From Clarkia xantiana subsp. parviflora (Eukaryota; Streptophyta; Magnoliopsida; Myrtales; Onagraceae), in the NCBI GenBank assembly GCA_036873135.1, contig JAPTYO010000008.1:33134761-33198760 (forward strand): 64,000 nucleotides of DNA, read 5' to 3'. A program made the position numbers and the translations under genes. Positions 1-10,492 of the stretch are shown here, piece by piece. The notes beneath the pieces were generated by a model, which was not told the origin of the DNA, made no database searches, and worked only from the letters and a program-made list of their open reading frames with translations. Positions within the stretch are counted from its first letter, which is position 1, and every line of letters starts with the position of its first letter.

Positions 1-504
1 AGAGGCCTAGAGGACTAATATGAGGGGTCCGACAAGGTCGGTCCCGATATATGAGCTGGACGCTCCTGATGGAATGCCTTTGAGTAGGCCCCGATGTTGA
101 ATCCCTGAGGATGTTGGCCCTGTCCCGATGACGAGGGGCCCCGAGCGGTGACCAAAGGAGATAACTCTGGAGTCCCCGATATCCGTCGGGACTTGCCACC
201 AGAGAATGAGGCCGAAATCAGCGTAGTGGGGAAGTGGCCTGAAAAGACGGAACGTGGGCTAACTGCCCCTGGCAGTTATCTCAATAGGTAACTGGGGTAA
301 CTCCTCCCCTATGTAAAGGAAGGAATTACCTCAGAACTGACACTCATACTCTCATACATACTTCCCTACATCGAGATACTCATTTAAGCATCGGAGATGG
401 ATTCTGGGTCACCGCCCAGTCTATCCCTTTTTGCAGGATTACTTGGAGCAAAGGAGTTCAGAATTCCGTCAAGAACGTGCCGGAGTTCCAACCGTGATCT
501 AACA
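1..504 (+). repeat. LTR-A, 5' LTR of T1 (left part missing)
   Basis: It aligns with 28731-29248 and ends GATCTAACA just before the primer site. The 3' LTR has a clean TATATAAA at 29054-29061, while this copy has TATGTAAA near 310, so the promoter of the 5' LTR looks damaged. The R-U5 part (about 379-440) is shared with the LTRs of T2, T3 and L1. Confidence 0.93.
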
Positions 505-523
505 TTGGCGCCGTCTGTGGGAA
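505..523 (+). promoter_or_regulatory. Primer-binding site of T1
   Basis: TTGGCGCCGTCTGTGGGAA directly follows the LTR end. The same string follows the 5' LTRs of T3 and L1, and T2 has one mismatch. The position is that of a minus-strand primer site; which tRNA it fits was not determined. Confidence 0.85.
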
Positions 524-558
524 CGTAACAAAAAGCAAAGATAGCTTCTACCCGATCG

Positions 559-2773
559 ATGGCTGGCAAGCAGAAGCAGAAGCAAGGGCAATCCGGTGGT
601 TCCCGCCATCCTACTGGAACTCTAAATTCGGGGCTGCCGGAGCGGAGTGTTGATCGGAATGATCCTCCCCCTGCTGGTTCCCAAACAAGGGGGCATCATG
701 ACGATCACGAGGATTCCGTTCGAGACTCGTTGGAGGACAGGGAGGAGATACCGAGGAGGGACCAGGATGCTCCTTCAAAGGTGGACTTGGCGAAGGTTGT
801 GATGGACGCCATGTCGACATTCCTGGAGACCATGGAGGCTCTCCTGGACCGAAGGGAGGCTGCCAAGAAGAAGGAGGAAGAGTTGCCTCCGCCTCCGCCG
901 AAGGAGGATCAGAACGGGCAGGAGGCCCAATCCAAGCACCAGGACAAGGGCAAGGAGCCCGCTCAGTCGGAGCAGTTCGTGATTGATGGGCCTGGACAGG
1001 TGCTGCATATGACCATCCCTCTTAATGGTCCTATTACCCTCGACCAGGTGGTGAAGATCGTGAACATCTGTATGGGGGACCAGAAGAAGATGGTGTCGGA
1101 GCTGAGGGATCGATCCACTCATCCCTTTGTTCCCCGATTGCTGAACACCATTGTCCCGCCAGGACTTGGTATCCAGACGATCAAGAAGTATGATGGCGAA
1201 GGAGATCCAGTTCGCCATGTCCAGAAGAATGTTATGGCCTGTCTAGGAAGAGCCAAGGATGATGATATAGTGTGCGTTCTGTTCCCGGCCACACTTGGTG
1301 AGAGGGCCCTGACGTGGTTCTTCAGCCTTCCTCCAGGGTGCATCTCTACCTGGACCCAGATGCATGACCGTTTCATCCAGCAGTACCAGGGCCGTCGGCG
1401 TCTCCTGAAAAGCACGAGGTCCTTGGCTGAGGTGGTACAGAGGCCCGATGAGTCGTTGGCACATTATTACCAGAGGTACACCGCCAGCGTGGCCGAGATT
1501 GATGAGGAGATGTCGGAGGGAGAGACCATCCGTACCTTCATTCGGAACCTGACAACACCATATGGTTCCGACCTGATGCACAGCGTGGCTGAGAAGGCTG
1601 TGTGGAACATGGAGGCGCTGCAAAAGAGGGTGAAGCAGCAAATTGACGTGCAGGAGTCGAAGATAGCTGCCGGAGAGCTCGATCCTCCGAAATCGAACAA
1701 GGGGAAGCAGTCGTCCAAGCCATCGGACGATCGCAAGAGGAAGGATAAACCCGAGGGTCGAGGCCGCTCTGATCGGAGGGAAGACAAGCGTCCCTCGAAG
1801 TCGGACAAGCGGGAGGACCGTTACACTCCTCTCATTTGCTCCGTGGGTGCTGTGTTGGCGGTGATGGATCGGCAGGGTATTGCCAGGTACCCCCCCGAAT
1901 AAGGATAGAGAGTTCATGGGAGCCCGCACCGATCGTTATTGTCGTTTCCACCGCGCCAGCGGTCACGACACTAACCACTGTCGGGAGTTGAAGAAGGAGA
2001 TTGAGAAGCTGATCCAGAAGGGGAAGCTCAAGGAATTTGTGGCTGGGCGACGGAGCCGATCCCGTTCCCGGTCCCGATCGCGGTCCCGTTCCCGATCCCG
2101 CAATCGGTCCCTGAAGAAGAAGAAGTCCGAGTCTTCCGATACCCGCAAGGAGAAGCGGGGGACCATTAATGTGATCCATGGGGGATTTTCTGCCGGAGGT
2201 GATACCACGGCATCTCGAAAAGTCTATGCTTCTCGAATTCCTGTTGCTGTGGTGTTGGGCAAGAGGGCCCGATCTTGGACCCCGATGGAAGAGATGGTGA
2301 TTTCCTTCTCAGCGGAGGACCTGATAGGTGTGGAGACCCCGCACGATGACGCTTTGGTCGTGACCCTGAGCGTGGATGGGTTTGAGATGAAGCGAATCTT
2401 GATTGATGGAGGGAGCTCCTCCGACATTTTGTTCATGGATGCGCTGGAGGCCATGGGAAAAACCAAGAAGGATCTGAAGCATGTGGACTTCCCGATGGTC
2501 GGATTTTCTGGCTCTACCTCTTACCCGGTGGGGATGATTACATTACCGGTTGAGTTCGGTAGTGGTTGGAAGTCGGAGAAGAGGGACGTGGAGTTCGTGG
2601 TGGTCGAGTCTGCGGGGACTTACAATGCAATTATCGAGAGGACCACCATCAACCCGATGGGGGAAATTGCCTCAACTGTCCATCAGAAGATGAAGTTTCC
2701 GACCGACCACGGAGTCGGGGAGGTCAAGGGCGATCAGGTGGCCTCCAGGAAATCTTATGTCAATGCCACTTGA
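559..2773 (+). pseudogene. gag-pro: T1 gag and aspartic protease, broken
   Basis: The first Met (559) opens MAGKQKQKQ, and the T2 and T3 proteins align there. A Gag capsid-like region is followed by a CHHC finger (C-x2-H-x4-H-x4-C, about 1936-1980), an Arg-Ser run (about 2053-2110) and a retropepsin-like site IDGGSSSDI (about 2402). A run of seven C at about 1890, against six in T2, shifts the frame between 1902 and 1880. The frame then ends at TGA 2771-2773, where T2 has CGA, a C-to-T change at a CpG. Gag would form the particle and protease would mature it. It is not functional as one protein. Confidence 0.9.
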
Positions 2774-2791
2774 AGGAAGAATCGGGAGGCT

Positions 2792-4027
2792 ATGACTATT
2801 TTCCAGACTGATGCTGATCCAAGAGAGGAGTTTGGGTGTCCCGCCCCGATGGAGGATTTGAAGGAGGTCGAGATCGATGGACCTCAGAGGAAGGTGAAAA
2901 TCGGGTCCTCTCTGTCTGAGGAGAGGGCCCAAGAGCTGATTGATTTGTTGAAGGAGTTCAAGGAGCTGTTTGCCTAGTCCCCGAGTGACATGCGAGGAAT
3001 CAGCCCCGATGTGATCACTCATGAGCTGATGATTGACCCCGCGATCAAGCCGATTGCACAGAGAAGGCGCCAGATGGGTGCAGACAAGAAGATCGCGATC
3101 CAGCAAGAGGTGGGCAGGTTGCTCGATGCTGGATTTATTAAGGAGCTCCGATTCCAGACCTGGGTCGCCAACCCAGTCCTGGTGAAGAAGAGCAATGGCA
3201 AGTGGCGGATGTGTGTTGATTTCCGCGACCTGAACAAAGCATGCCCGAAGGATTGCTATCCGCTCCCGAGGATCGACCAGCTGGTGGATGCCACATCGGG
3301 ACATGAGTTGCTGAGCTTTATGGATGCCTACTCCGGCTACAATCAGATTAAGATGTCCAAGGAGGATGCCCTCCACACCGCTTTTTATGCTGATAGTGAC
3401 ATCTATCACTATGATGTCATGCCCTTTGGACTGATCAATGCCGGTGCAACTTATCAGAGGATGGTGAACAAGCTGTTCGGGGATATGCTGGGGAAGACGA
3501 TGGAGGCCTATGTGGACGATATGCTAGTGAAGTCCCGACAGGCCGAGGATCATGTTCACAACTTGGCCACGACGTTTGAGCGGATGAGGCTTCATCAAGT
3601 TCTCTTGAACCCGACCAAGTGTGCCTTCGGAGTGCACTCAGGGAAGTTTTTGGGCTTCATGGTGAGCCAGAGGGGAATCCAGGTGAACCCTGAGAAGCTG
3701 AAGGCGATCGAGGAGATGAAGTCCCCGACGAACCATCGGGAGGTGCAGGTGCTGAATGGCCGATTGGCCGCGATGAATCGCTTCCTGTCCAAGGCAAGCG
3801 ACCGATCCATGCCGTTCTTTGAAGTGTTGAGGGCCAACAAGAAGTTTGAGTGGACTGCCAAGTGCGAAGAGGCGTTCCAGGCACTCAAGCAGCACCTCCG
3901 CACCCTCCCGCCGTTGGCGAAGCCCATTCCAGGCGAGCCACTCTATCTGTATTTGGCTGTTTCTGAATTTGCTGTTAGCTCTGTCTTAGTGAAGGTCGTA
4001 GAGGGTAACCAAGTCCCCGTCTATTAG
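2792..4027 (+). pseudogene. T1 reverse transcriptase domain, broken
   Basis: The RT signatures are intact as sequence: FRDLNKACPKDCYPLPRID, FMDAYSGYNQI and the catalytic YVDDML (about 3508-3525). TAG at 2975-2977 replaces the Trp codon seen in T2 (FAWSPSDMP). The block ends at TAG 4025-4027, where about 24 bp present in T2 (coding YVSKAFSKSEL) are missing. It would be the polymerase of the element but cannot be made from this copy. Confidence 0.9.
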
Positions 4028-4030
4028 TGA

Positions 4031-4898
4031 ATGAATTATCCAGCCGTTGAGAAGTATCTTTATGCGTTGATTGTTACTGCTCGGAAGCTGAGACCTTACT
4101 TCCATGCGCATGAGATTACTGTTTTGACGAATCAGCCCTTGAAACATTTTTTGAACCGACTTGATGCGTCGGGGAGATTAGTGAAATTGGCAGTCGAGCT
4201 TAGTGAGTTCCGCATTCACTTTGCTCCGAGAACGGCTGTTAAGGGCCAGGCGTTGGCGGATTTCATAGCAGAGTCTACAGCCATCGATCTAGAAGAAGCG
4301 GGCCCTGTAGAGGGGGCAACCATGAAGGTCCCGATGGCAGAGCAGTCAGAACAGGCCGATGATGAAGACACTTGGGAGATGTATACCGATGGCTCCTCAA
4401 GTTCAGAAGGATCGGGAGCAGGGTTTGTACTGATACCGCCAGGTGGAGGCGAGCCCCTTCGATATGCCCTGGCCTTGACGTTTAGGGCCACCAACAATGA
4501 AGTTGAATATGAGGCTCTCATCACCGGCCTCAAGATTGCCAAAGGAACGGGAGTTGGTCACTTAAAGGTGAAGTGTGATGCTAGCCTGATTTTGAACCAA
4601 GTCCAGGGGCGATACGAAGCAAAGAGCCCGATGATGAAAAAGTACCTTCGTGAGGTGCAAACCTTGAAGGAGAGTTTCAAGAGCTTCAATATTGAGGCGA
4701 TCCCGAGGGAGGATAATGTGGAAGCAGATGCCTTGAGCAAGTTCGCCTTGGGGGCACCCCTCGATGAAAGTCGGAAGGTGCACTTCTTGGAGAAGGTGAT
4801 CCTGTCAACCACCGATCAATCAGAGGTATGTGCCATTGAGACCGGATCGGAAGAGCCCACTTGGATGACCCCGATAGCCGCGTACCTGACTACGGGGG
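4031..4898 (+). pseudogene. T1 RNase H domain, interrupted by T2
   Basis: The reading frame continues the RT frame and holds the RNase H start motif WEMYTDGSSSS (about 4374) and the downstream segment EAIPREDNVEADALSKFA. It stops being T1 sequence at 4898, where T2 begins after GGGGG. The open frame runs on to 4969 only because it reads into the T2 LTR. Confidence 0.9.
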
Positions 4899-5614
4899 TG
4901 ATGGGTCCGACTATAGCCGTTAGGCCCTTTAACGATGAGGAAACGGCAAATACGTCCGGTGGGCCCTAAATGAAGGCCAAGATGGCCCAGGCAAAGAATC
5001 CCGGCGAAGGGAGTCCGAGGATGAAGAGGTCCCGACAGAGTCGGACCTGACAAGCGAGCTGAACGCTCCCGACGTAATGCCTCTGAGTAGGCCCCGATGA
5101 TGAATCCCTGAGAACAATAGGCCCTTTCACGATGGCGAGGGGCCCCGAGCGATGACACAACGAGATAACTCTGGAGTCCCCGATGTTAGTCGGGACTCGT
5201 TATCAGAGGATAAGGCCGAGATACGCGGGGCGTGGCCGAGATACGCGGAACGTGGTTAAGATACACGGAACGTGGCCAAGATACACGGGGCGTGGCCGAG
5301 ATAAGCGAGATCATGGCCTAGATAGGCGGGATCACACCCGAGATACGCGGGATACGGGCTAACCACCCCCAACGGTTCACCAGGTAACTGAGGTGTCTCT
5401 TCGCCTATAAAAGGGCAAGAGGTCACCTCATATCACTTAAGTTGAATTACATTACTTGAGATTACTGCTTGCCAGTCCGTACAAGAGACTCATTTAAGCA
5501 TCGGAGAGGGATTCTGGGTCACCGCCCGGTCTATCCCCTCTTGCAGGATTGCGTGGAGCGAAGGAGCTAGGATCGCCGTCAAAGATCGTACCGGAGTTCC
5601 GCCGTGATCCAACA
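4899..5614 (+). repeat. LTR-B, 5' LTR of T2
   Basis: It starts TGATGGG and ends CCAACA, 716 bp. The U3 holds about six to seven copies of a 20-bp GAGATACGCGGGGCGTGG-type unit (5218-5352). A TATA box TATAAAA lies at 5406-5412, about 210 bp before the LTR end. The R-U5 contains the CATCGGAGAGGGATTCTGG module shared with the other Tat LTRs here. Confidence 0.95.
5406..5412 (+). promoter_or_regulatory. TATA box of the T2 5' LTR
   Basis: CCTATAAAAGGGC is present at the same place in the T2 3' LTR (13574-13580) and both T3 LTRs (30634-30640, 41096-41102). It probably sets the start of the genomic RNA. Confidence 0.75.
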
Positions 5615-5633
5615 TTGGCGTCGTCTGTGGGAA
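5615..5633 (+). promoter_or_regulatory. Primer-binding site of T2
   Basis: TTGGCGTCGTCTGTGGGAA has one C-to-T change from the T1, T3 and L1 sites and directly follows the LTR. Confidence 0.8.
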
Positions 5634-5650
5634 GCAAACAAAAAGTTGAC

Positions 5651-8600
5651 ATGCTTTCTACTCGTTCAATGGCGGCTGGCAAGCAAAGAAGACAGGGACA
5701 ATCTGGTGGTTCCCGTCACCCCGCTGCAACAACTTTGAATTCACTACCAGAACAGGAGGAAAACCAGAATCATCCCGTCGCTGAGCTCTCCCAGACAGGG
5801 GGGCATAATGAAGGTCCCGAAGAAATTGCCGCTCAGCACCAGGGCAACAGGGAGCAGGAGGCTCCCCCAGCTACGGACCTGACAAGAGCCGTGGCAGAAG
5901 CCATGCCCATGTTTTTGGCAGCTGTGGAGGCTCTCTTAGATCGGAGGGAGGCCGCGAGGAGGCAGGAGGAGATGCCCCCGTTAGAAGAAGCGGCCCCACC
6001 AGTAGAGGTTCGTAATGTACAGGAGGCTCCGCCTCGAAGCCAGGACAGGAGTAGGGCGTCCATTCAGCCAGAGAGAATCGTGGTTGATGGGCCAGGACCA
6101 GTACAGCACAGGACCATTCCCCTGAACGGTCCCATCACCCCCGATCAGGTGGTAAAGATCGTGAACATCTGCATGGGAGAGCAGAAGCCACTGGTGTCGG
6201 AGCTGAGGGATCGATCTACTCATCCCTTCGTTCCTCGACTTATAGACACCTTAGCCCCGCCAGGGCTGGGTATCCCCACGATAAAGGAATACGATGGCGA
6301 AGGAGATCCGGTTCGTCATGTCCAGAAGCACCTCATGGCATGTCTGGGAAGAGCCCCGAATGAAGATATAGTGTGTACGCTGTTCCCGAACACTCTTGGG
6401 GAAAGAGCCCTGACCTGGTTCTTTAGTCTGCCCCCAGGCTGCATCACTTGCTGGGCAGACATGCACGACCGGTTCATTCAGCAGTACCAGGGTCGTAGGC
6501 GTTTGCTGAAGAGCGTGAGGTCCCTGACCCAGGTAGTACAGAGGCCCGATGAATCGCTGGCACACTATTACCAGCGGTACACTGCCAGTGTGGCGGAGAT
6601 TGATGAGGAAATCTCTGAGGGTGAAACCATCCGTACATTCATTCGGAACCTAACGGCCCCCTACGGTTCCGACCTAATGCACAGCGTGGCCGAGAAAGCC
6701 GTGTGGAATATGGAGGCACTACAGAAGAGGGTGAAGCGGCAAATCGATGTCCAGGAGTCAAAGATAGCCGCTGGAGAGCTGGAGCCCCCGAAGTCGAATA
6801 AGGGGAAGCAGTCGGTTAAACCTTTCGACGATCGTAAGTCAAAGGGTAAACCCGAGGGCAGTCGGGATCGAGGACGCTCTAGTCGGAGGGATGATAGACG
6901 TTCTTTAAGTAAGGACAAGCGGGAGGATCTCGACAATCCTCTCAACTGCTCCATGGCGGAGGTACTAACGGTCATGGAACGACAAGGTATCTCCAGGTAC
7001 CCCCCAAAGAAGGATGGAGAATTCTTAGGGTCCCGTACGGATCGCTACTGCCGATTTCACCACGCAAATGGCCACGATACCAACCATTGTCGGGAGCTGA
7101 AGAAGGAGATCGAGAAACTGATCCAGAAGGGGAAGCTCAAGGAGTTTGTCGGGGATAAACGGTGTCGATCCCGCTCTCGGTCCCGATCGCGGTCCCGTTC
7201 CCGATCCCGCGATCGGTCCCCAAAGAAGAAGAGGTCCGATCCGGAGCCGTCCAGTGCTCGCAAGGAACGACGGGGCACCATTAATGTGATTCACGGAGGT
7301 TTTGCTGCTGGAGGTGATACCTCGTCCTCTCGGGAGGTCTACGCCTCTAGAATTCCTACGGCTGTGGTGTTGGGAAAGAGGTCCCGATCCTGGACCCTGA
7401 AAGAAGAAATGGTGATCTCCTTTTCATCGGAAGATCTCATAGGCGTGGAGACTCCGCACGATGACGCCTTGGTTGTGACCTTGGATGTAGACGGGTACGA
7501 GATGAAGCGAATTCTGATCGACGGAGGGAGCTCCTCCGATATTCTATTCATGGACGCGTTAGAGGCTATGGGAAAAACGAAGAAAGATCTGAAGGAGGCA
7601 AACTTCCCGATGGTTGGGTTCTCTGGTTCGACCTCCTATCCGCTAGGAGTAATCACCTTACTAGTGGAGTTTGGTAGTGGGTGGAAATCAGAAAGGAGGA
7701 ACGTGGAGTTCGTGGTAGTTGATTCCGCGGGGACTTACAACGCGATTATCGGGAGAACCACCATCAACCCCCTGATGGCAGTTGCCTCGACAGTGCACCA
7801 GAAAATGAAGTTCCCGACCGACCACGGAGTCGGAGAAGTCAAGGGTGATCAGGTAGCTTCTCGAAAATGCTATGTTAACGCCACCCGAAGAAGAAGGCGA
7901 GAGGCCATGACTATCCTCCAGACAGATACAGATCCTAGAGAGGAGTTTGGGCGTCCCGCCCCCGTAGAAGATCTAAAAGAAGTTGAGATCGACGGACCCC
8001 AGAGGAAGGTGAAAATTGGGTCTGCTCTGACTGAGGAGACAGCCCAAAAATTGATTGAGTTGCTGAAGGAGTTCAAGGAGCTGTTTGCCTGGTCCCCAAG
8101 TGATATGCCAGGAATCAGCCCCGATGTGATCGTACACGAGCTGAAGATAGACCCCGCAATCAAACCTATCACGCAGAAAAGGCGTCCGACGGGCACAGAC
8201 AAGAAGATTGCGATCCAGCAGGAGGTGGGCAGGTTGCTCGATGCCGGGTTTATTAAAGAGCTCCGATTCCAGACTTGGGTCGCTAATCCAGTACTGGTGA
8301 AGAAGACTAATGGGAAATGGCGGATGTGTGTGGATTTCCGCGACCTAAATAAGGCTTGCCCGAAGGACTGTTATCCGCTCCCGAGAATCGACCAGCTGGT
8401 GGATGCCACGTCGGGTCATGAGCTGTTGAGCTTCATGGACGCATATTCGGGCTATAACCAGATCAAGATGGCCAAGGAGGACGCTCCTCACACAGCGTTT
8501 TATGCAGACAGTGACATCTATCACTACGATGTCATGCCTTTCGGGTTAATCAATGCCGGGGCAACCTATCAGCGGATGGTGAATAAGCTGTTCGGGGATA

Positions 8601-10492
8601 TGCTGGGGGAAACCATGGAAGCTTACGTGGATGATATGCTGGTGAAGTCCCGACAAGCCGAGGATCATGTGCACAACCTAACCCTGGCGTTTGAGCGGAT
8701 GAGGCTTCATCAGGTCCGTTTAAACCCGACAAAATGCGCCTTCGGAGTCCACTCAGGGAAATTTTTGGGCTTTATGGTGAGCCAGAGAGGAATTGAAGTG
8801 AATCCCAAAAAGCTGAGGGCGATTGAGGAGATGCAGTCCCCGATAAACCATCGGGAGGTACAAGTGCTGAATGGCCGACTGGCTGCAATGAATCGTTTCC
8901 TGTCCAAAGCCAGCGACCGATCAATGCCATTTTTCGAAGTCCTGAGGGCCAACAAGAAATTTGAGTGGACCGCCAAGTGTGAAGAGGCGTTCCAAGCACT
9001 CAAGCAGCACCTTCGCACCCTCCCGCCGTTGGCGAAACCGGTTCCAGGCGAGCCACTCTATCTTTATTTGGCTGTTTCTGAATTTGCCATTAGCTCTGTG
9101 TTAGTAAAGATTGTCGAGGGTAATCAAGTCCCCGTCTATTATGTAAGCAAGGCGTTTTCCAAGTCTGAATTGAATTATCCTGCCGTTGAGAAGTACCTCT
9201 TTGCGTTGATTATTACTGCTCGGAAGCTAAGACCTTATTTCCACGCACACGAGATCACAGTGCTGAGGAACCAGCCTTTGAAGCATTTTTTGAACCGACC
9301 GGATGCGTCGGGAATATTAGTGAAATGGGCAGTAGAGCTTAGTGAGTTTCGCATACACTTTGCTCCAAGAACGGCCATCAAGGGCCAGGCATTGGCTGAT
9401 TTCATAGCAGAATCTACAGCCCCCGATCTAGAAGAAGCGGGCCCTGTAGAGGGGGCAACCATGGAGGTCCCGACAGAAGAACAACCAGAGAGGGCAGAGC
9501 AATCAGAACAGCCAAACGAGGAAAATACCTGGGAAATGTACACGGATGGCTCCTCGAGTTCAGGATCAGGAGCAGGCTTTTTGTTGATACCACCGGGTGA
9601 AGGTGAACCGCTCCGATACGCCTTGGCTTTAACATTCAAGGCCACAAACAACGAAGCGGAGTATGAAGCTCTTATCACGGGCCTAAAAATTGCTAAAGGC
9701 ACTGGAGTCGATCACTTGAGAGTGAAGTGTGACGCAGCTTTAATCGTGAACCAGGTTCAAGGGCGATACGAAGCGAGGAGCCCGATAATGAAGAAATACC
9801 TACGCGAGGTACAAGCCCTGAAGGAGAGCTTTAAAAGCTTCGATATCGAGGCAATCCCGAGGGAGGAGAACGTAGAGGCAGACGCCCTGAGCAAATTTGC
9901 CCTGGGGGCACCCTTGGAAGAAAATCGGAAGGTGCACTTCTTAGAGAAGGTGATCTTATCGACCATCGACCCAACACAGGTGTGTACCATCGAGGCGAAA
10001 CCGGAGGAAGAGCCCACTTGGATGACGCCGATAGTCGCATACCTGACCACGGGGGCAGTCCCCGATGATAAGGTAGTAGCTGACAGGATACGTCGGATCG
10101 CGGCTAATTACGTGATGCTAGACGATCAGCTGTACAAGAAGGGCTGGTTCTCGACTCCGTACTTGAAGTGTGTGGCAGAACCCGACACAAATCGAATCCT
10201 GAAGGAGGTGCATGAAGGGGTCGCAGCTTTTCATGAAGGAGCCCGATCCATTATGAGGAAAGTGCTGAACTTGGGCTATTATTGGCCTACGATGAGTAAG
10301 GAAGCAACGGCGTTGGTCCGATCCTGTGACGCGTGCCAGAGGTACGCCCCGAGTATCGTGGCTCCGGCCGCTAATCTGACATCCATCAAGAGCGCTTGGC
10401 CCTTCGCGCAATGGGGCATCGACTTGGTGGGACCTCTTCCACAAGCACAAGGTCAATGTAAGTATTTACTTGTAGCTATCGATTATTTTTAA
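5651..10492 (+). CDS. gag-pol: T2 Gag-Pol polyprotein (Gag, PR, RT, RNase H, start of integrase)
   Basis: The start at 5651 (MLSTRSMAAGK) is the first Met after the primer site; the open frame upstream lies in the LTR. Approximate residues: Gag capsid-like region 130-400, CHHC finger CRFHHANGHDTNHC at 466, Arg-Ser run 504-525, protease IDGGSSSDI at 622, RT with FRDLNKACPKDC at 895 and YVDDML at 992, RNase H MYTDGSSSS at 1295, integrase zinc region HEGVAAFHEG...CDACQ at 1520, and core WGIDLVGPLP at 1588. Gag and Pol are in one frame, as is usual for Tat. The frame ends at TAA 10490-10492, because one base is missing compared with T3 (IDYFSKW). The sequence strongly supports the family; activity is doubtful because the integrase is split. 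Confidence 0.95.
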   Translation: MLSTRSMAAGKQRRQGQSGGSRHPAATTLNSLPEQEENQNHPVAELSQTGGHNEGPEEIAAQHQGNREQEAPPATDLTRAVAEAMPMFLAAVEALLDRREAARRQEEMPPLEEAAPPVEVRNVQEAPPRSQDRSRASIQPERIVVDGPGPVQHRTIPLNGPITPDQVVKIVNICMGEQKPLVSELRDRSTHPFVPRLIDTLAPPGLGIPTIKEYDGEGDPVRHVQKHLMACLGRAPNEDIVCTLFPNTLGERALTWFFSLPPGCITCWADMHDRFIQQYQGRRRLLKSVRSLTQVVQRPDESLAHYYQRYTASVAEIDEEISEGETIRTFIRNLTAPYGSDLMHSVAEKAVWNMEALQKRVKRQIDVQESKIAAGELEPPKSNKGKQSVKPFDDRKSKGKPEGSRDRGRSSRRDDRRSLSKDKREDLDNPLNCSMAEVLTVMERQGISRYPPKKDGEFLGSRTDRYCRFHHANGHDTNHCRELKKEIEKLIQKGKLKEFVGDKRCRSRSRSRSRSRSRSRDRSPKKKRSDPEPSSARKERRGTINVIHGGFAAGGDTSSSREVYASRIPTAVVLGKRSRSWTLKEEMVISFSSEDLIGVETPHDDALVVTLDVDGYEMKRILIDGGSSSDILFMDALEAMGKTKKDLKEANFPMVGFSGSTSYPLGVITLLVEFGSGWKSERRNVEFVVVDSAGTYNAIIGRTTINPLMAVASTVHQKMKFPTDHGVGEVKGDQVASRKCYVNATRRRRREAMTILQTDTDPREEFGRPAPVEDLKEVEIDGPQRKVKIGSALTEETAQKLIELLKEFKELFAWSPSDMPGISPDVIVHELKIDPAIKPITQKRRPTGTDKKIAIQQEVGRLLDAGFIKELRFQTWVANPVLVKKTNGKWRMCVDFRDLNKACPKDCYPLPRIDQLVDATSGHELLSFMDAYSGYNQIKMAKEDAPHTAFYADSDIYHYDVMPFGLINAGATYQRMVNKLFGDMLGETMEAYVDDMLVKSRQAEDHVHNLTLAFERMRLHQVRLNPTKCAFGVHSGKFLGFMVSQRGIEVNPKKLRAIEEMQSPINHREVQVLNGRLAAMNRFLSKASDRSMPFFEVLRANKKFEWTAKCEEAFQALKQHLRTLPPLAKPVPGEPLYLYLAVSEFAISSVLVKIVEGNQVPVYYVSKAFSKSELNYPAVEKYLFALIITARKLRPYFHAHEITVLRNQPLKHFLNRPDASGILVKWAVELSEFRIHFAPRTAIKGQALADFIAESTAPDLEEAGPVEGATMEVPTEEQPERAEQSEQPNEENTWEMYTDGSSSSGSGAGFLLIPPGEGEPLRYALALTFKATNNEAEYEALITGLKIAKGTGVDHLRVKCDAALIVNQVQGRYEARSPIMKKYLREVQALKESFKSFDIEAIPREENVEADALSKFALGAPLEENRKVHFLEKVILSTIDPTQVCTIEAKPEEEPTWMTPIVAYLTTGAVPDDKVVADRIRRIAANYVMLDDQLYKKGWFSTPYLKCVAEPDTNRILKEVHEGVAAFHEGARSIMRKVLNLGYYWPTMSKEATALVRSCDACQRYAPSIVAPAANLTSIKSAWPFAQWGIDLVGPLPQAQGQCKYLLVAIDYF

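Noticed and set aside
4031..4969. T1 open frame extending to 4969
   Set aside because: The last 71 bases are T2 LTR; the T1 coding text ends at 4898.
5549..5650. Upstream start of the T2 polyprotein at 5549
   Set aside because: That Met lies in the LTR before the primer site; the first Met in the internal region is 5651 and aligns with T1 and T3.
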